A stretch of 64,000 bases of DNA from Clytia hemisphaerica (lineage: Eukaryota; Cnidaria; Hydrozoa; Leptothecata; Clytiidae): NCBI GenBank assembly GCA_902728285.1, contig CACVBU010001205.1, forward strand, positions 1 to 64,000, in the 5' to 3' direction. The notes beneath the pieces were generated by a model that made no database searches, was not told the DNA's origin, and worked only from the letters and a program-made list of their open reading frames with translations. Made by a program: the position numbers and the translations under genes. Position 1 is the first letter of the stretch, and every line of letters begins with the position of its first letter. Below, piece after piece: positions 33,692 to 46,500 of the stretch.

Positions 33692-33926
33692 TACCATAAG
33701 TTGGTCTAATATCGACATCCCCCTTCTAATTTCGACACCCTTCTTTAGAGATAGGAATAATTGGAAGGTCGGAATCGCTGATGGAAACTATTTTTGTTTG
33801 TTTAGGGATTAGAGAGGAAAATATCTTTTGTCCATAAGCAATCCCGACCTTCGTATATTGTTCCTATCTTTTAAGAAGGGTGTCAGAATTAGAAGAGGGA
33901 TGTCAACATTAGACCAACTTACGGTA
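33692..33926. mobile_element. 235-bp MITE, TACCGTAAGTTGG family, copy 2
   Basis: TACCATAAGTTGGTCTAATA at the left and the inverted AGACCAACTTACGGTA at the right, with TTCGACACCCTTCTTTAGAG and AAGAAGGGTGTCAGAATT paired inside. It is the better-preserved relative of 30039-30250. The two copies bracket the duplicated reading frames. Confidence 0.82.
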
Positions 33927-34577
33927 TCCAATCTTGTGACCTTTGAAAAAGAAAAAAATGAGGGGTCATAGGCCTCCAGCGGATAAGTGGTTTTAAAGAT
34001 ATTTAAATATTAGTGTCAAAATTTTATCTAAAGCTAGGAAAATAGCTTGAAAAATTTTTTAAAAAGTGTCAAAAAATTCACATGTAATTATTTCTTTCTT
34101 TTTTCATCAGATACAGCTTGCTAATTTCTTTCAAAATTGAAACTCCTTTAGCAATTTTAAAATATTTGTTTTTCCTGTAGATGTCAAAACCTGTCCAAAG
34201 TTTTTTGTTTATTCTTGATATGCGTAAGTCAAGATGACGTCATATTTTTTAACGGAAGCACTAGAAAAAAGCTGGATTTTGACCTCTATGTTTCTATTTT
34301 TAGTAACAGAGAGGGGTCAAATCCCAGATTTTTTCGGGTGTTTCCCCTAGAAAAATGACTTAAGCATATCAAGAATTACCCAATATTTTTTGATTTTTTG
34401 CTTAAATTTTTCTTGCAATTTTCTGAAGCACTTTGTGATTCTAATTATTTTGTTAGAATCAATATTTATCTTGTAAACTGTGTTTTATGAATTTCCCTTA
34501 TATTCCACCAGGGTTAAACAATTTTAAAATAGAAATACTGTTAAAGTGAATTCATTGACATATCTGTCGGTCTAAAG

Positions 34578-37500
34578 ATGGCATCAAACAACCTATTCAA
34601 ATGGCAAAAATATATAAATCCAATAGACGCTGCAAGAGGAAAGTCTAAAGATAGTATGAGTGGCTGGATAAAGGTATCTTTTAGCTATTAATGATAAGGT
34701 AATCGGTTATCCTTCTAGAACCATTATTTTAAGACTTACTTTTGTCTACTTTTGTTGTTTGAAAAGTTGCAACCTCGGTTAAAAATCTTATCTGCTGACA
34801 GTGTTCTTTCACCACTATTTAATTGAATATTATTTCAAATCATACAAAAAAATGTACTTTATCCTGCTTAAAAAATATTTCTCAGAAACATCTTGTTTTC
34901 ACCATCACCAAAAATCATACATAAGGAATTATTTTTTCCCTCCTCAAGAAAATTCAAGCAGCATCAGAGGAAGCAGCTAAAGAAGCATTTGGTGGAGATA
35001 TTTTTGATAACTCTTTGGAGAATATGGAATTGATGCCTGATGACGAATCTGTTTATGAAGGTAATTAAATATGTTATTAGTTTTTTCAAAAGGGTTGTCA
35101 ACTATATGCCACTTCTTTTAAGCTATTTTAGTTACAATTTAAAGGACTTGAGAGATTTTTTTAGGGACAAATTTTGAATTACTGGTAAGATTCAAGAGTT
35201 ACCTACCAGGTCAGGTCGAGAGTTACCAGGTCAGGTCGAGAGTTACCAGGTCAGGTCGAGAGTTACCAGGTCAGGTCGAGAGTTTTCCAAACAACTGTAA
35301 ATAATATAAAAATCCTTTTTTGGACCTACCCCGGTGGAGGTCCTATAAATTAACCTCTGTTCGTCCGTTCGTCCGTTAGTTCGTCCGTTAGTTCGTTACC
35401 AACTTTTCTCGAGATTGGCTCACTAGTTTTTCCTGATTTTTGGCACAATGATGCAAAATGGTAGTGCCCAAAATGTGACGGAGCCCGATTTTCGAAAAAA
35501 AATATATTTAGGCAAATTTGGGCCAAAAACTGCCTAAAAATAGGGTTTTTTGGACTTTGTGCAAAATCCTGTCATTACTTTTTTCTGATTTTTTGTACAA
35601 AGATGGAGGGCAAGATTCTCTAAAGAATGGCTGAAGTGGTTTTTACCGGAAAATTCTTATTCGCCTTAAAAAACGGATTTTCGTAACAATCACAATCTCA
35701 ATGAAAATTTCAAGCACTTTTTTGCGGCCGTTATTTGGCCAAAATACTCAATTTTAAAGTCAGTTTTAAAACTCAATATTTGAAAAATCTTACTATGTGT
35801 CAGTAAAATGCCAAGAATACGTAAAAAGTTGGGCAAAATCATAATTTTCCTCGCTTTATGATAAGCAATCCTTGAAAATAAACTTTTCATATAGCATCCA
35901 AGGGGTCTTTGGAATTTAAAGGCCTCTCATAGGTATTGATTGCTGTAAGTGGTTACTAAGTTGGCAGAAACTCAATTCTTGATCAGAAAAACGGCTAGTG
36001 GTAGAAGTACTTGGAATTTTGCCTGAATCTGATCTCAGGTCACCATTCAGGCCCTCATGGGGGACCCTAGAAACTCTGATCCAAAGAATAGCATTTTCAT
36101 TTTTGATGTCAGAAAAGAAAGGTTGGTTCATTTACGGAAAGCATCCTTTTTCGGCTTATTGTAATTTACGGAATCAGATTCCGCCTTTTAATTTGCGGAA
36201 TCTCATTCCGCAAATTACTAATCTACGGAATTTGCTCATATCTTTCCAACCAATTAATATTTTTCAACCAAATTTAGCATACATATTACCAACTAACAGA
36301 TGCACCTTCACAAAAAATATCAACTCTAATAACCTACGCAAACGGATGTTACGACAGAAAAACTTTTAGTTCCGAACTGATTCCGCAAATTACAAATCTA
36401 CGGAATCTGCTAATAACTCTCGAAGGAATTGGTTATTTCAAACCAAACTTTGCACACGTCTCGACATCCATAAGACGCTGTTCTGTGCCAAATTTGAGCA
36501 TTTGAAAAGGTCGGTAACGGCAGCTATTACGGAATAACGTAAAATCACGTAAGGAACTCTAACAGCCCTTGTTGAAAAAAACTCAAAATCGTTGTATCTC
36601 CCGAACCAATATGTTTTACAAGCCCAAATTTTGCACAAAGAAGCCCTCCATAAATATGGAAATGCGTGCCAAAAATCAAGTCTGACACATGATGTAAGCG
36701 AGACTTACGGTGGAAAAACATAAGACTACGTAATACACTCCAGCTTAGGCTGGTCAAGGCAAAACTCGAAGTACTCGTAACTCACAAACCAATGAGTTTC
36801 AGAACCCCAAATTCGACACAAAACAGCCCCTCATTGATACAAACTTGCATGGAAAATTTGAAGCTTATACCATAACGCCGTCGGGAGTTATTACAAGATT
36901 CCGTAGATTAGTAATCTGCGGAATGAGATTCCGCAAATTACAAATCTACGGAATCTTGTAATACCGACCTTTTCAAATGCTCAAATTTGGCACAGAACAG
37001 CGTCTTATGGATGTCGAGACGTGTGCAAAGTTTGGTTTGAAATAACCAATTCCTTCGAGAGTTATTAGCAGATTCCGTAGATTTGTAATTTGCGGAATCA
37101 GTTCGGAACTAAAAGTTTTTCTGTCGTAACATCCGTTTGCGTAGGTTATTAGAGTTGATATTTTTTGTGAAGGTGCATCTGTTAGTTGGTAATATGTATG
37201 CTAAATTTGGTTGAAAAATATTAATTGGTTGGAAAGATATGAGCAAATTCCGTAGATTAGTAATTTGCGGAATGAGATTCCGCAAATTAAAAGGCGGAAT
37301 CTGATTCCGTAAATTACAATAAGCCTCCTTTTTCCTTATTAATCTCTATATTTTAAAAGATATCTGAGCTATAAGCCTGATCTCACACATAGGCTGCAAA
37401 TCTACTAGGGTATGAGTGTTGAAGATTTCATGGTGATCTGTTGACCAGTGACCCGTGACCCGCGACCTACGTTTGCGTTTGTAAGAAAAAATGTCTGCCC

Positions 37501-40500
37501 CTCTATCAGACTTGCATTATGCTAAGTATTCTATTGTTCTTAAACAATAGAGCCATTATATAGAAAAAAAGTCTGTATAGAAAAAAAAAATGTATAATGT
37601 GTTAAATGCATCACCAGGTAGGTCTATAAAAGTAGCACTTGTTTTTTACGACTTGACCTAAACTACCAAGACCGGTTTGATGCTTAAAATCACTTTGGGT
37701 TAACTATAGGAAATTCCTTCCTTTCTTAACATTAACAATTTTCTTAAAAAATTGCTACATTGCCTCTTTTCACTCAAAAGAATCATCGAGTTTATCTTAT
37801 ATTTTTAGCACAGCAACTTTTAGATGGTTGGCTCAAAGAGAAATCCTTTTCACAAACACAAAACGAAATGGAGTTCCAACATGAAGCGTGGAACCAACAA
37901 AGAAAACCAACAAAAAGCGTGAAAAATGACAGATCACATTTCGAAAATATGCTTCACAAAGCTGAAATACAGGATGAAGCTACTGCTAGATATGGTTAGT
38001 TTAAATTAACACGTTAGAAGTTTTAAGCAAGCATAAGTTACCCTTTAAAACTTATTTGAAAGTTTCATTTTCGAAGGCTTGATAAATAGTACACTGATGA
38101 GCAGAAAACTTCCTTGAATTCCAAAAATGCAAATAAAAAAGGTAAGTAAAATAGACACGCCGTTTTTTTGTTTTCTCTACTACCAATATAATACTTGTAG
38201 CTGGCAAGGAATGGAACTGAAAAAATAAAGTATGATGGATCATATAGATATCTGTCCAAAGGGAGGATATCATTGACATTGAAAATTCTTGTGTACTGAA
38301 ATATTTTAGATATCTTTGAAACCTGATTTTTAAAGATTTCTTATTTTTAGGCCTTGACATCGATGATATAGATGAGGACTTAGCTGTTAGTGAGGTATTT
38401 TATTTGCAGTATCCTGTTTTTCCTGTTAGGTTGGGAGTGTTATTTTTCACATACTTTTTACAGATAGTGATGCAAAAAGAGTAAAGTAAATTTTGTAAAA
38501 GATTTTCGCGAACTATGCTTCCACATCGTCCACTTAGTTTCTGATTGTAACTAACCGATCAAAGATTGTCTTATTCATGACATGCATCACTGCAATAGCT
38601 TCTGACATTACATCACGGACACAACAGCTGGTTGGTTATTAATACGTAAAACCAGTCAATACGTCACTTGCAACCAATCAGCTGTTGGGTCCATGGAATA
38701 CATTGCAATGGTGCATATGATGAATTATAACATTTCTTTTTCTGTCATCCATGGAAGGTGTTGGTGGGTATGATGAACAAAAACATTGCCACTGGTATCG
38801 ACCTTGGTTTGAATGGTTCTTCTAAAAAGAAAAGTAGAGATCCAGTTCCAAAAATGAACATCCGTCACAATGAGGTAGTTGTTTGCACATTTTACGGAAG
38901 ATGAATACAGATACAAAAATAAAATATGAGACCACTCAAGATTTGTACTTACATCAGTCGGATACTGGCTTATCTATCACGAGATTCCCTGAGTTTGCTT
39001 GAAAAGTTTGTAAAATTGGCTGACGAAATCTGTGTATATAGAGCACCCTTCAGACTATCCCTTTACACTATACCATGTACTTTAGAATAGATCTAAGTTA
39101 TGGAAAAGTTAATCCCATTTGTATTAAATTTAGCCATACCTTCCCACTAAACCTAATTCTTTATTTGAAACGCGGTGAAAAAGCGGTTTTCGTCTAACGG
39201 GCTATATTAGATTAAGTATTTAAAATTTTAGTGTGATTTCTCATCATATGGAGTTACTGATCAAAATCAATCGTTTACCTTCAAGACACATCTTGAAATA
39301 AGATTTTTTATATATTCACCTGTTAGGTCAAAGAGAGAAGCAAGGCAAGGAAGATTAAAGGCCAAGCGAAGGAAACCGAACGCGAGATCAAAAGAAGAGC
39401 TCGCGAGCGAATACATGAAGAAGAAAAAGAACGTCAAATTCAAAGTGAACTCGAAGAAAAAGCCATCCAAGATGAAATGAATCGAATTCGTGAGGAACTC
39501 GAAAGAGAAAAACAGAAAAAGGAAGATGAAATCCGCAGGTAGCACGTTCATTATTCATTCCCAATGTACCTTTATTTACAGTCTAATCCTTTGAAGATTC
39601 TCGGTGGTTCCTCTTCAAATAGAGATTCCTCTTCAATAGTTTAAAAAGCCCAAAATGGAGAAACTTTGAACATTTCCAAGTTTTAACCACTCTTGTGAAT
39701 GAAACAAGCAAGACGTGTCAAGGTTCATTTTTGAACGTCAATTTACGCAAATCAAACATATTTTTACGAACGGGATACCAACTCCTCCTCGCATACAAAT
39801 ATTTTTCTGGAAAAGCCCAATGAAATTATCTTGCTTGTTGAGGAAAATTAAGTAGTCTAGCATCCTAAACGACTTTTTCAAAAATAGTAGAAATGAACAA
39901 AAAATAATGGAAGCTACATATTTTAGTTTATAGAAACTGGTCTTACCTAGTTATGATTATCGTATTATCACATAACACCCATATTACTGTATGTCACGGA
40001 ATATAAACGACTCCAGTCTAAAGATTAAAAACGCTGTTTTCGTTCGTATCCAGGAAAGAGAGAATTTTCGAAGAAGCAAAGCAACAAATGCAAAGAGAAT
40101 TGCAGAAACGGAAAGAAGAGGAGAATGCTCAACGAAGAATGAAAGAGTTGGAGATGAGACGAAGACAGGAAAGAAAAGATAAACAACTCCAAAAGCAAAC
40201 TATTTTCATGATGAAAATGGATATGCAGGTCAGGAAAACCTTTTGGCTTTTTTACGATCCTACTCTTTGATTCGTAGCCAGTTTATATATCAGAGGATAT
40301 CGAGGGCGATGGTAAGTCGACGCAAAACAAAGTCGATAGTTGATGTACGGCTATATATCGCCTTGGCTCTCCGAAACGAAGGACGCACGGTATTTTGGTG
40401 TTTTTACCGTCCTCGAGCAAAGTGGACGGTGATTTATGCGGCATCTCAACTTTGCTTTATACCGTCGTCTTCTTTGATTTATCTCGAATACATAAACTTG

Positions 40501-43500
40501 CTAGTATTAGTCACACAAGCGTCAAGAACTAAATTCTTCAATTTTATGACCATGGTAAGACTGATAACCTTACACACTTTTATTTGAATATTCAAACTCC
40601 AATTTTAACAATCGTAGATATTACACAAGCATTTCGCCGCGTGGTACAACCTAGTTTTGGAGAATCGTGTCTCAATGGGTAAAGCACGCGCGGTCGCCGA
40701 TTGGAAGTGTAAGTTACGCGCGTGGAACGCCTGGCGTGCTTACGTTGTCGCTGTTAAGTATAATGAGGAAGCCAAGCAGATTGAACAGAAAGTTAAAGAA
40801 AACTTCAGGTATTTGATAGGACTTCAGGTTATTATTTGATTTGATTCTATGGAAAATTATTGATGTCTAATAGTCGAGGCTGATTCGAAATAAGATATTT
40901 TTTGTTCTCAGAAAAGACTCTAGTCGGTTTTTGAATCTGCCGAAGCTTTCGGTGAATAAGCTTTGCTTTTGATATCGACATGAATTCTTAAATTATTGTG
41001 ACGAAGGGAAGTTAGGCGATTGGGGTCACCCTTTAGTTATTGAGGGGACCTCTCGGATCGCTTATCTGTTCCTTCGATCAGGGTATCCCTTATTGGGGAT
41101 AAGTCTATGGACACGTATTAAAGGTACGCTAATAGATTTCAATCAACATCAATTCTGTTTCTCCAATTAAGCAATAAATGTCAAATAAGCGTAACATAAA
41201 TAACATCAAATAACTTAGTAACTCTGGCATGTAATTAACGATAGTCTCTGTTCAAGTCCTTCCCCTTCAAGTTCTCCTTTCCAAGTCCTTTTCCTTCGAG
41301 CTCTTCTTTCGAAGTCCTCTTCCTTCGAGCTCTCCCTTCCAAGCCCTCGATTTCTTTCCTTTTCTCGCTCATGTTTGCTCGCCCTATTCAGGGGTCTGAG
41401 CTCGAGGGCCTGAGCCCCACTCTATTGATTTCTATTCATCTTTCAGTTCATTAATATCGTGTTGGCTCAGTCCCAGCCTCTGCTTGCATTATTCATCAAT
41501 GATTAGTTTACTAGCTTCACATCTCCGACGTTCGACAAGTGACGTCCTCGTCACTTCAAAAAAAAAATTGGGATCGTGGTTTCGCTTACTTCTTTCTTTC
41601 AGGAATCATTAAATTTTTAATGCTTTTGCTTTCGTGCTGATGTTTTGGTGCAATTAAGTGCTCAATTGTGGTTGTTTACTTATCGAGTTTTCATAACCGT
41701 TTTAATGGTTTATTCTTCTCTGGATTTTAGTTCGTACACTGATATGACTTCCCATCCTCGTTGTTTGACAGTGACGTTCTCGTCACTAAATTAAAACATT
41801 ACATGATCGGTGTATTTTGGACTGCATGTCAATTTTTCATCTTCGCAGGTCTTTAAGTTGTTTTCATCTTTGATGTCGGTCCTTTATATATCAAATTTTA
41901 CGTATAATTAACAATTTCTAATGCTGAAATATTTTATTTGAAAATAACTAAATTACAAATTATCGTCTGATTCATAAATATTACATAAACTCAATTTATT
42001 CTCTTAAAAATTTCATAAAATCAATAAACTATTTGTCCAATTTCAGTTTCTCTTTTAACATTTCAGTCTTTAGGTATTTGTTAGTTTCATTCGGTAAACA
42101 TATCTGCATTCTATTCGACATCTCGGAATTTATTCAACAATTTCTCTGCGCTAAATTTTGTCTTGGTTGTAGTCGGTTAACTGTCCTTCTCAATGTACGC
42201 AATTTTGACTCGATATAACTATTTTTTTTGGTTTGGTGCTCTGTGCAGCTCTTTAAATATTCGTGTTTCATTAAATATCAACTTTATCAAGCACGGTTAA
42301 GTATTGAGTACTCAACACAATGAACGAAGTTTATTTTTGTTTCTGGGATAAATTTGTTGTTTTTCAGAAATTCTTTTCTTGTACTCGTAAATCTTTCGGT
42401 TGTGCCATTGGTTTTTCTGGTCGTATATTTTATCATCGTTGAGCAATCTCTCACTGATTTCTGGTTGCTGCTGGCTCTTCACTTGGTATTGTATTGTAAG
42501 ATTTATCAACGATATGATATTCATAATCAGGATGTACAACGTTGGTAAGATTATTTTCAGTAGCAGACTCAGTTGTATCTTGTTTCTGCTTCGATCTATC
42601 TGGTATTTTCGGCATTTCAGTTGAAACCTCATACATTCTGTCGACTGTTTTGTGGATATTTGAACACTCTCATATGATTTCGGAATATTATTGGACGGGT
42701 GTTCAATATTCTTGGACGGCTCTTGAGCACTACAACATGGATTTTTAATACTCTCGGTTGGCTTCTTCATAATATCGGACGGTTTTTCGATAATATCAGT
42801 CGGTTTTTCAACAACTTCGGACGGCTCTTTGACAATTTCGGACGGCTTTTTAACAATCTCGGACGGCTTTTTGACAATTTCGGATGACTTTTTAACAATC
42901 TCGGACGGCTTTTTGACTCTCGGACGGCTTTTTGACAATTTCGGATGACTTTTTAACAATCTCGGATGACTTTTTGACAATCTCGGACGGCTTTACAATA
43001 TTCTCGGACTGGGTTATTCTGGAAGACTTTTCAATATTCTTGGACAGTTTTTTCTTATTTTCTGACAAATGCTGTGAATTATATGGTGGCTGATGGATAA
43101 CCTTGGAGGGGGTTTGAATAATTCTAGATGAATGTTGAATCATTTCTTGCGATTTCTTTAGCGGAAGATGGCATATCTTTGGAGACAGGTTTGTAATCTT
43201 TGACAACGGGTGAAGTTTCGACGGTTCATAAACAATTTCGCTTGGTGAATGAAACTTCGGTGGTTGTTGATATGTTATACGTGGTCGTTGAATAATTTTT
43301 GGTGGTCAGTAATGAACTCTCGGTGGTGAGTGAACTTAGATAATGATAGGTGGCGGTTGAAGCTTTGGTGGTTGTATAAATGTCTTGCGCGGTTGGCGAA
43401 TAATTGTCGGTGGTCGGTAGATAATATTCGGTTGTGGGTAAATTTTTGAGGATTCTCGAGGTTTCTGATCTCTTACCAGCGTTGAAGTGTCGCGACGTCC

Positions 43501-46500
43501 ATCTAAGGAGATTCTTCTATTTTGTTGAGGAGGTCTGTTCCGTTGTCGCTTGAGATTCTTGATTTTGGCTAGCATTCTTTCGATCTCTCTCATTCCGTCT
43601 GTTGATGATGCAAATTTTGGTCGGCCAAGCGTATTGATTGTTTGAGGCATAATCATTCGTAACTTTTGTTCGATCACCTCGGATACTTGTTCATCGAGAT
43701 CTCTTTCACCAGCGTACCCATTTAATGACACTCGTCTTGGCGTTGCACTGGAAGATTGGACAGTACACGCGCCATCTGCTAATTTGTCGATCTTTTCGTT
43801 CAGCTCTTTGAGCAGTTTGGTGGAGTTCACATTGTAATTCGGCTTGATCGCGTTCTCTAATCTGATGTAAGCCACTGCTTCATTGAAGGTTTTGAATCTC
43901 TTTAAAATGATTGATATTCGTAAATCCTCATTCAGTCCGGCGATGAGTGAGTCCAATTTCTGCTCATTGCTGTAATTTAATTGATACACTAGCTCTTCGA
44001 GTTTTTCAAGGTAGATATCTAGTGATGAACATTCTTCTTGTTTGAGTTTGGCTAGTTCAGCTTTCTTTAACATTCTGATATCAGACGACCAGAAGTAGTT
44101 CAGCAACATCTCTTTTATCAGCTTGTATGAAGGCTTCACGTCTGCTGGTAGCGCTCTGTAATAGTGCATCGCGTGACCTTGTAAGCCATATGCTGTTAGA
44201 ATGTCCAAACGTTTTTTGGAGCTCCAATTGCCAATGGTTGCTATGCTCTCGAAACGTTCGAAATAGCTTTTGATATTTTCATTACTGGTTCCATTGAATT
44301 GTGGTATATCGTCCAAAGTCATTTGGATTACGTTCATCTTGAAAATACTCGTCATTGCTTGCTTGTTTTCGCTTTCATCGACACCGTCGTTTTAGCGAGT
44401 TGCATGTTGAATGATTTATAAGTAGTCGAAATGTGTTACCTCTAGATGCTGTATTCCTCTTTGCCTAGTTTCCTTTACTTATTTATCTTTCGATTCAAAT
44501 CACCAAATCGAAATCAAAATTTACTGCACAATGTTAGGTATTATTTTACTTGAATCAATTGCAACCAATGCTTGGTTACGGCAAAGGTTCACTGCGTTCA
44601 AGTTTGTTGAATAATTGATACCGAGAGAAGATTTTGAAGTTAAACTTCTCTTCTCGTTGAACTTTAAATAATTGATTTTGTGTAAAACTCTCGTTTTGAT
44701 AGTTTTTAATACTTTCTGATGTAAAATCACTTTTGTCCTTTTCAAAATAACGTGTCCTTATTAATCGCGAAATCAACCAAACTACCAATCAACAATAGTT
44801 CAGTTTCTGTGGTGTAATTAAGTAGTATCCTACTACAATCTTTTATTGTTCTTGTTCCTTGGTGTAATGTAGCTCTCTCCTCTTGGATCTTTGATTCTTG
44901 CGAAGCGAGTTCTTCTGGTTCACCTTCAGTGTGACGAAGGGAAGTTAGGCGATTGGGGTCACCCTTTAGTTGTTGAGGGGACCTCTCGGATCGCTTATCT
45001 GTTCCTTCGATCAGGGTATCCCTTATTGGGGATAAGTCTATGGACACGTATTAAAGGTACGCTAATAGATTTCAATCAACATCAATTCTGTTTCTCCAAT
45101 TAAGCAATAAATGTCAAATAAGCGTAACATAAATAACATCAAATAACTTAGTAACTCTGGCATGTAATTAACGATAGTCTCTGTTCAAGTCCTTCCCCTT
45201 CAAGTTCTCCTTTCCAAGTCCTTTTCCTTCGAGCTCTTCTTTCGAAGTCCTCTTCCTTCGAGCTCTCCCTTCCAAGCCCTCGATTTCTTTCCTTTTCTCG
45301 CTCATGTTTGCTCGCCCTATTCAGGGGTCTGAGCTCGAGGGCCTGAGCCCCACTCTATTGATTTCTATTCATCTTTCAGTTCATTAATATCGTGTTTGCT
45401 CAGTCCCAGCCTCTGCTTGCATTATTCATCAATGATTAGTTTACTAGCTTCACATTATTATTATTTCCCTATCACCTAAAAGTACAAAATGTCGACTGAA
45501 ATATTATTTGATACAGATCTAAATCCAAACTAGCCAGTATAGGATTTTATTCAAATTTCATTTCAGGAAAGAGCAGATGGCGGTCCATTTTTGGAACAAA
45601 AAACTGATGAAAGTTTGCTTATACTCGTGGCTAAAATACACACGTCATAAAATGGAAAAGAAAATGTTGAAACTAGAACATGAACAAAAAGCAAAGAAAA
45701 TGGAAAAGTTTATCACTTCGGCGGCCGCTATGCTACAACAAAATCGACAAGTAGATAAGGATGAACAGGTACTTTCTATGCCAAGAAATGGCCTTTTCAA
45801 GTAAAAATTGTATAAGGGGGGAGGGGTGGTGAGGTTGCCGTGGGCTGCATCCCTGAAATAGTTATGCGAGTTAGACTCGAAAAACACTTCCACTTAAGTA
45901 AATTTTTGTTAAACAAGTTTTTTATGAAGTGACCATAATGTCATTTCTCGCGGAAACTTTAAAGATGTCAACGATTCAAAACTCAAGAAACTTGCTTAAG
46001 AATTGCTAAGCCTTTTTGGATCTAGAATGACAACTTTATATTATCATTTGTTATATGGATAGTACAGTAGAAACTGGAAAATATAAATGAGCAGAGTTTA
46101 CACTCTACAGCCGGTAATAAAGAAAAAAGTTACAGTGGTAGAGTTTCGAGGGACTGCCAACTCTATCGCCTGTTAACTCGCTTCGAAAGTGGCCCCCTGT
46201 TCACGAATTTTTCTTCAGCTTGGATACTTTTTCTTAGATAATAACAAAGTTCTAGACCATATTTTTGACTACTTTGATATCTCAGGTTTGTTATTTAGTG
46301 AACTTTGTTAATGCCCGGCCGGGTATCGGATTTCTTATAACCTTTCCACAGTCTCTCCATTTCCAATCATATTTCAATATAGGAACAACATGAAGAAGAA
46401 ATTCAAAAAGGTGAAAAAATGTCAAGAGATAAAAGGACCCACAAACAAAAGTCTACTGCAAGAAAAACTGAAAATGAGATTAGAATGGGTATGATATTAC

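Larger units (their letters stand above)
40997..45454 (-). mobile_element. Gag-only LTR retrotransposon in intron 8 (non-autonomous)
   Basis: Two 525-bp direct repeats, 40997-41521 and 44930-45454, start TGTGACGAAGG and end AGCTTCACA. They are flanked by the 4-bp TSD TTAT (40993-40996 and 45455-45458). I found two substitutions and no indel between the LTRs, so the insertion is recent. Internal coding is on the minus strand only: a 339-aa gag (43336-44355), then a broken proline-rich repeat region. No protease, reverse transcriptase or integrase is present in the 3.4-kb interior, so another element must supply them. This matches the architecture called TR-GAG in plants. No tRNA-type primer site starting TGG is visible beside either LTR. 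The host gene reads in the opposite direction and its exons are intact. Confidence 0.92.

Noticed and set aside
40243..40587. 114-aa open frame within intron 7 of the CCDC191-like gene, somewhat richer in GC
   Set aside because: It lacks any recognisable motif. The flanking exons join in phase without it, so it is treated as intronic.
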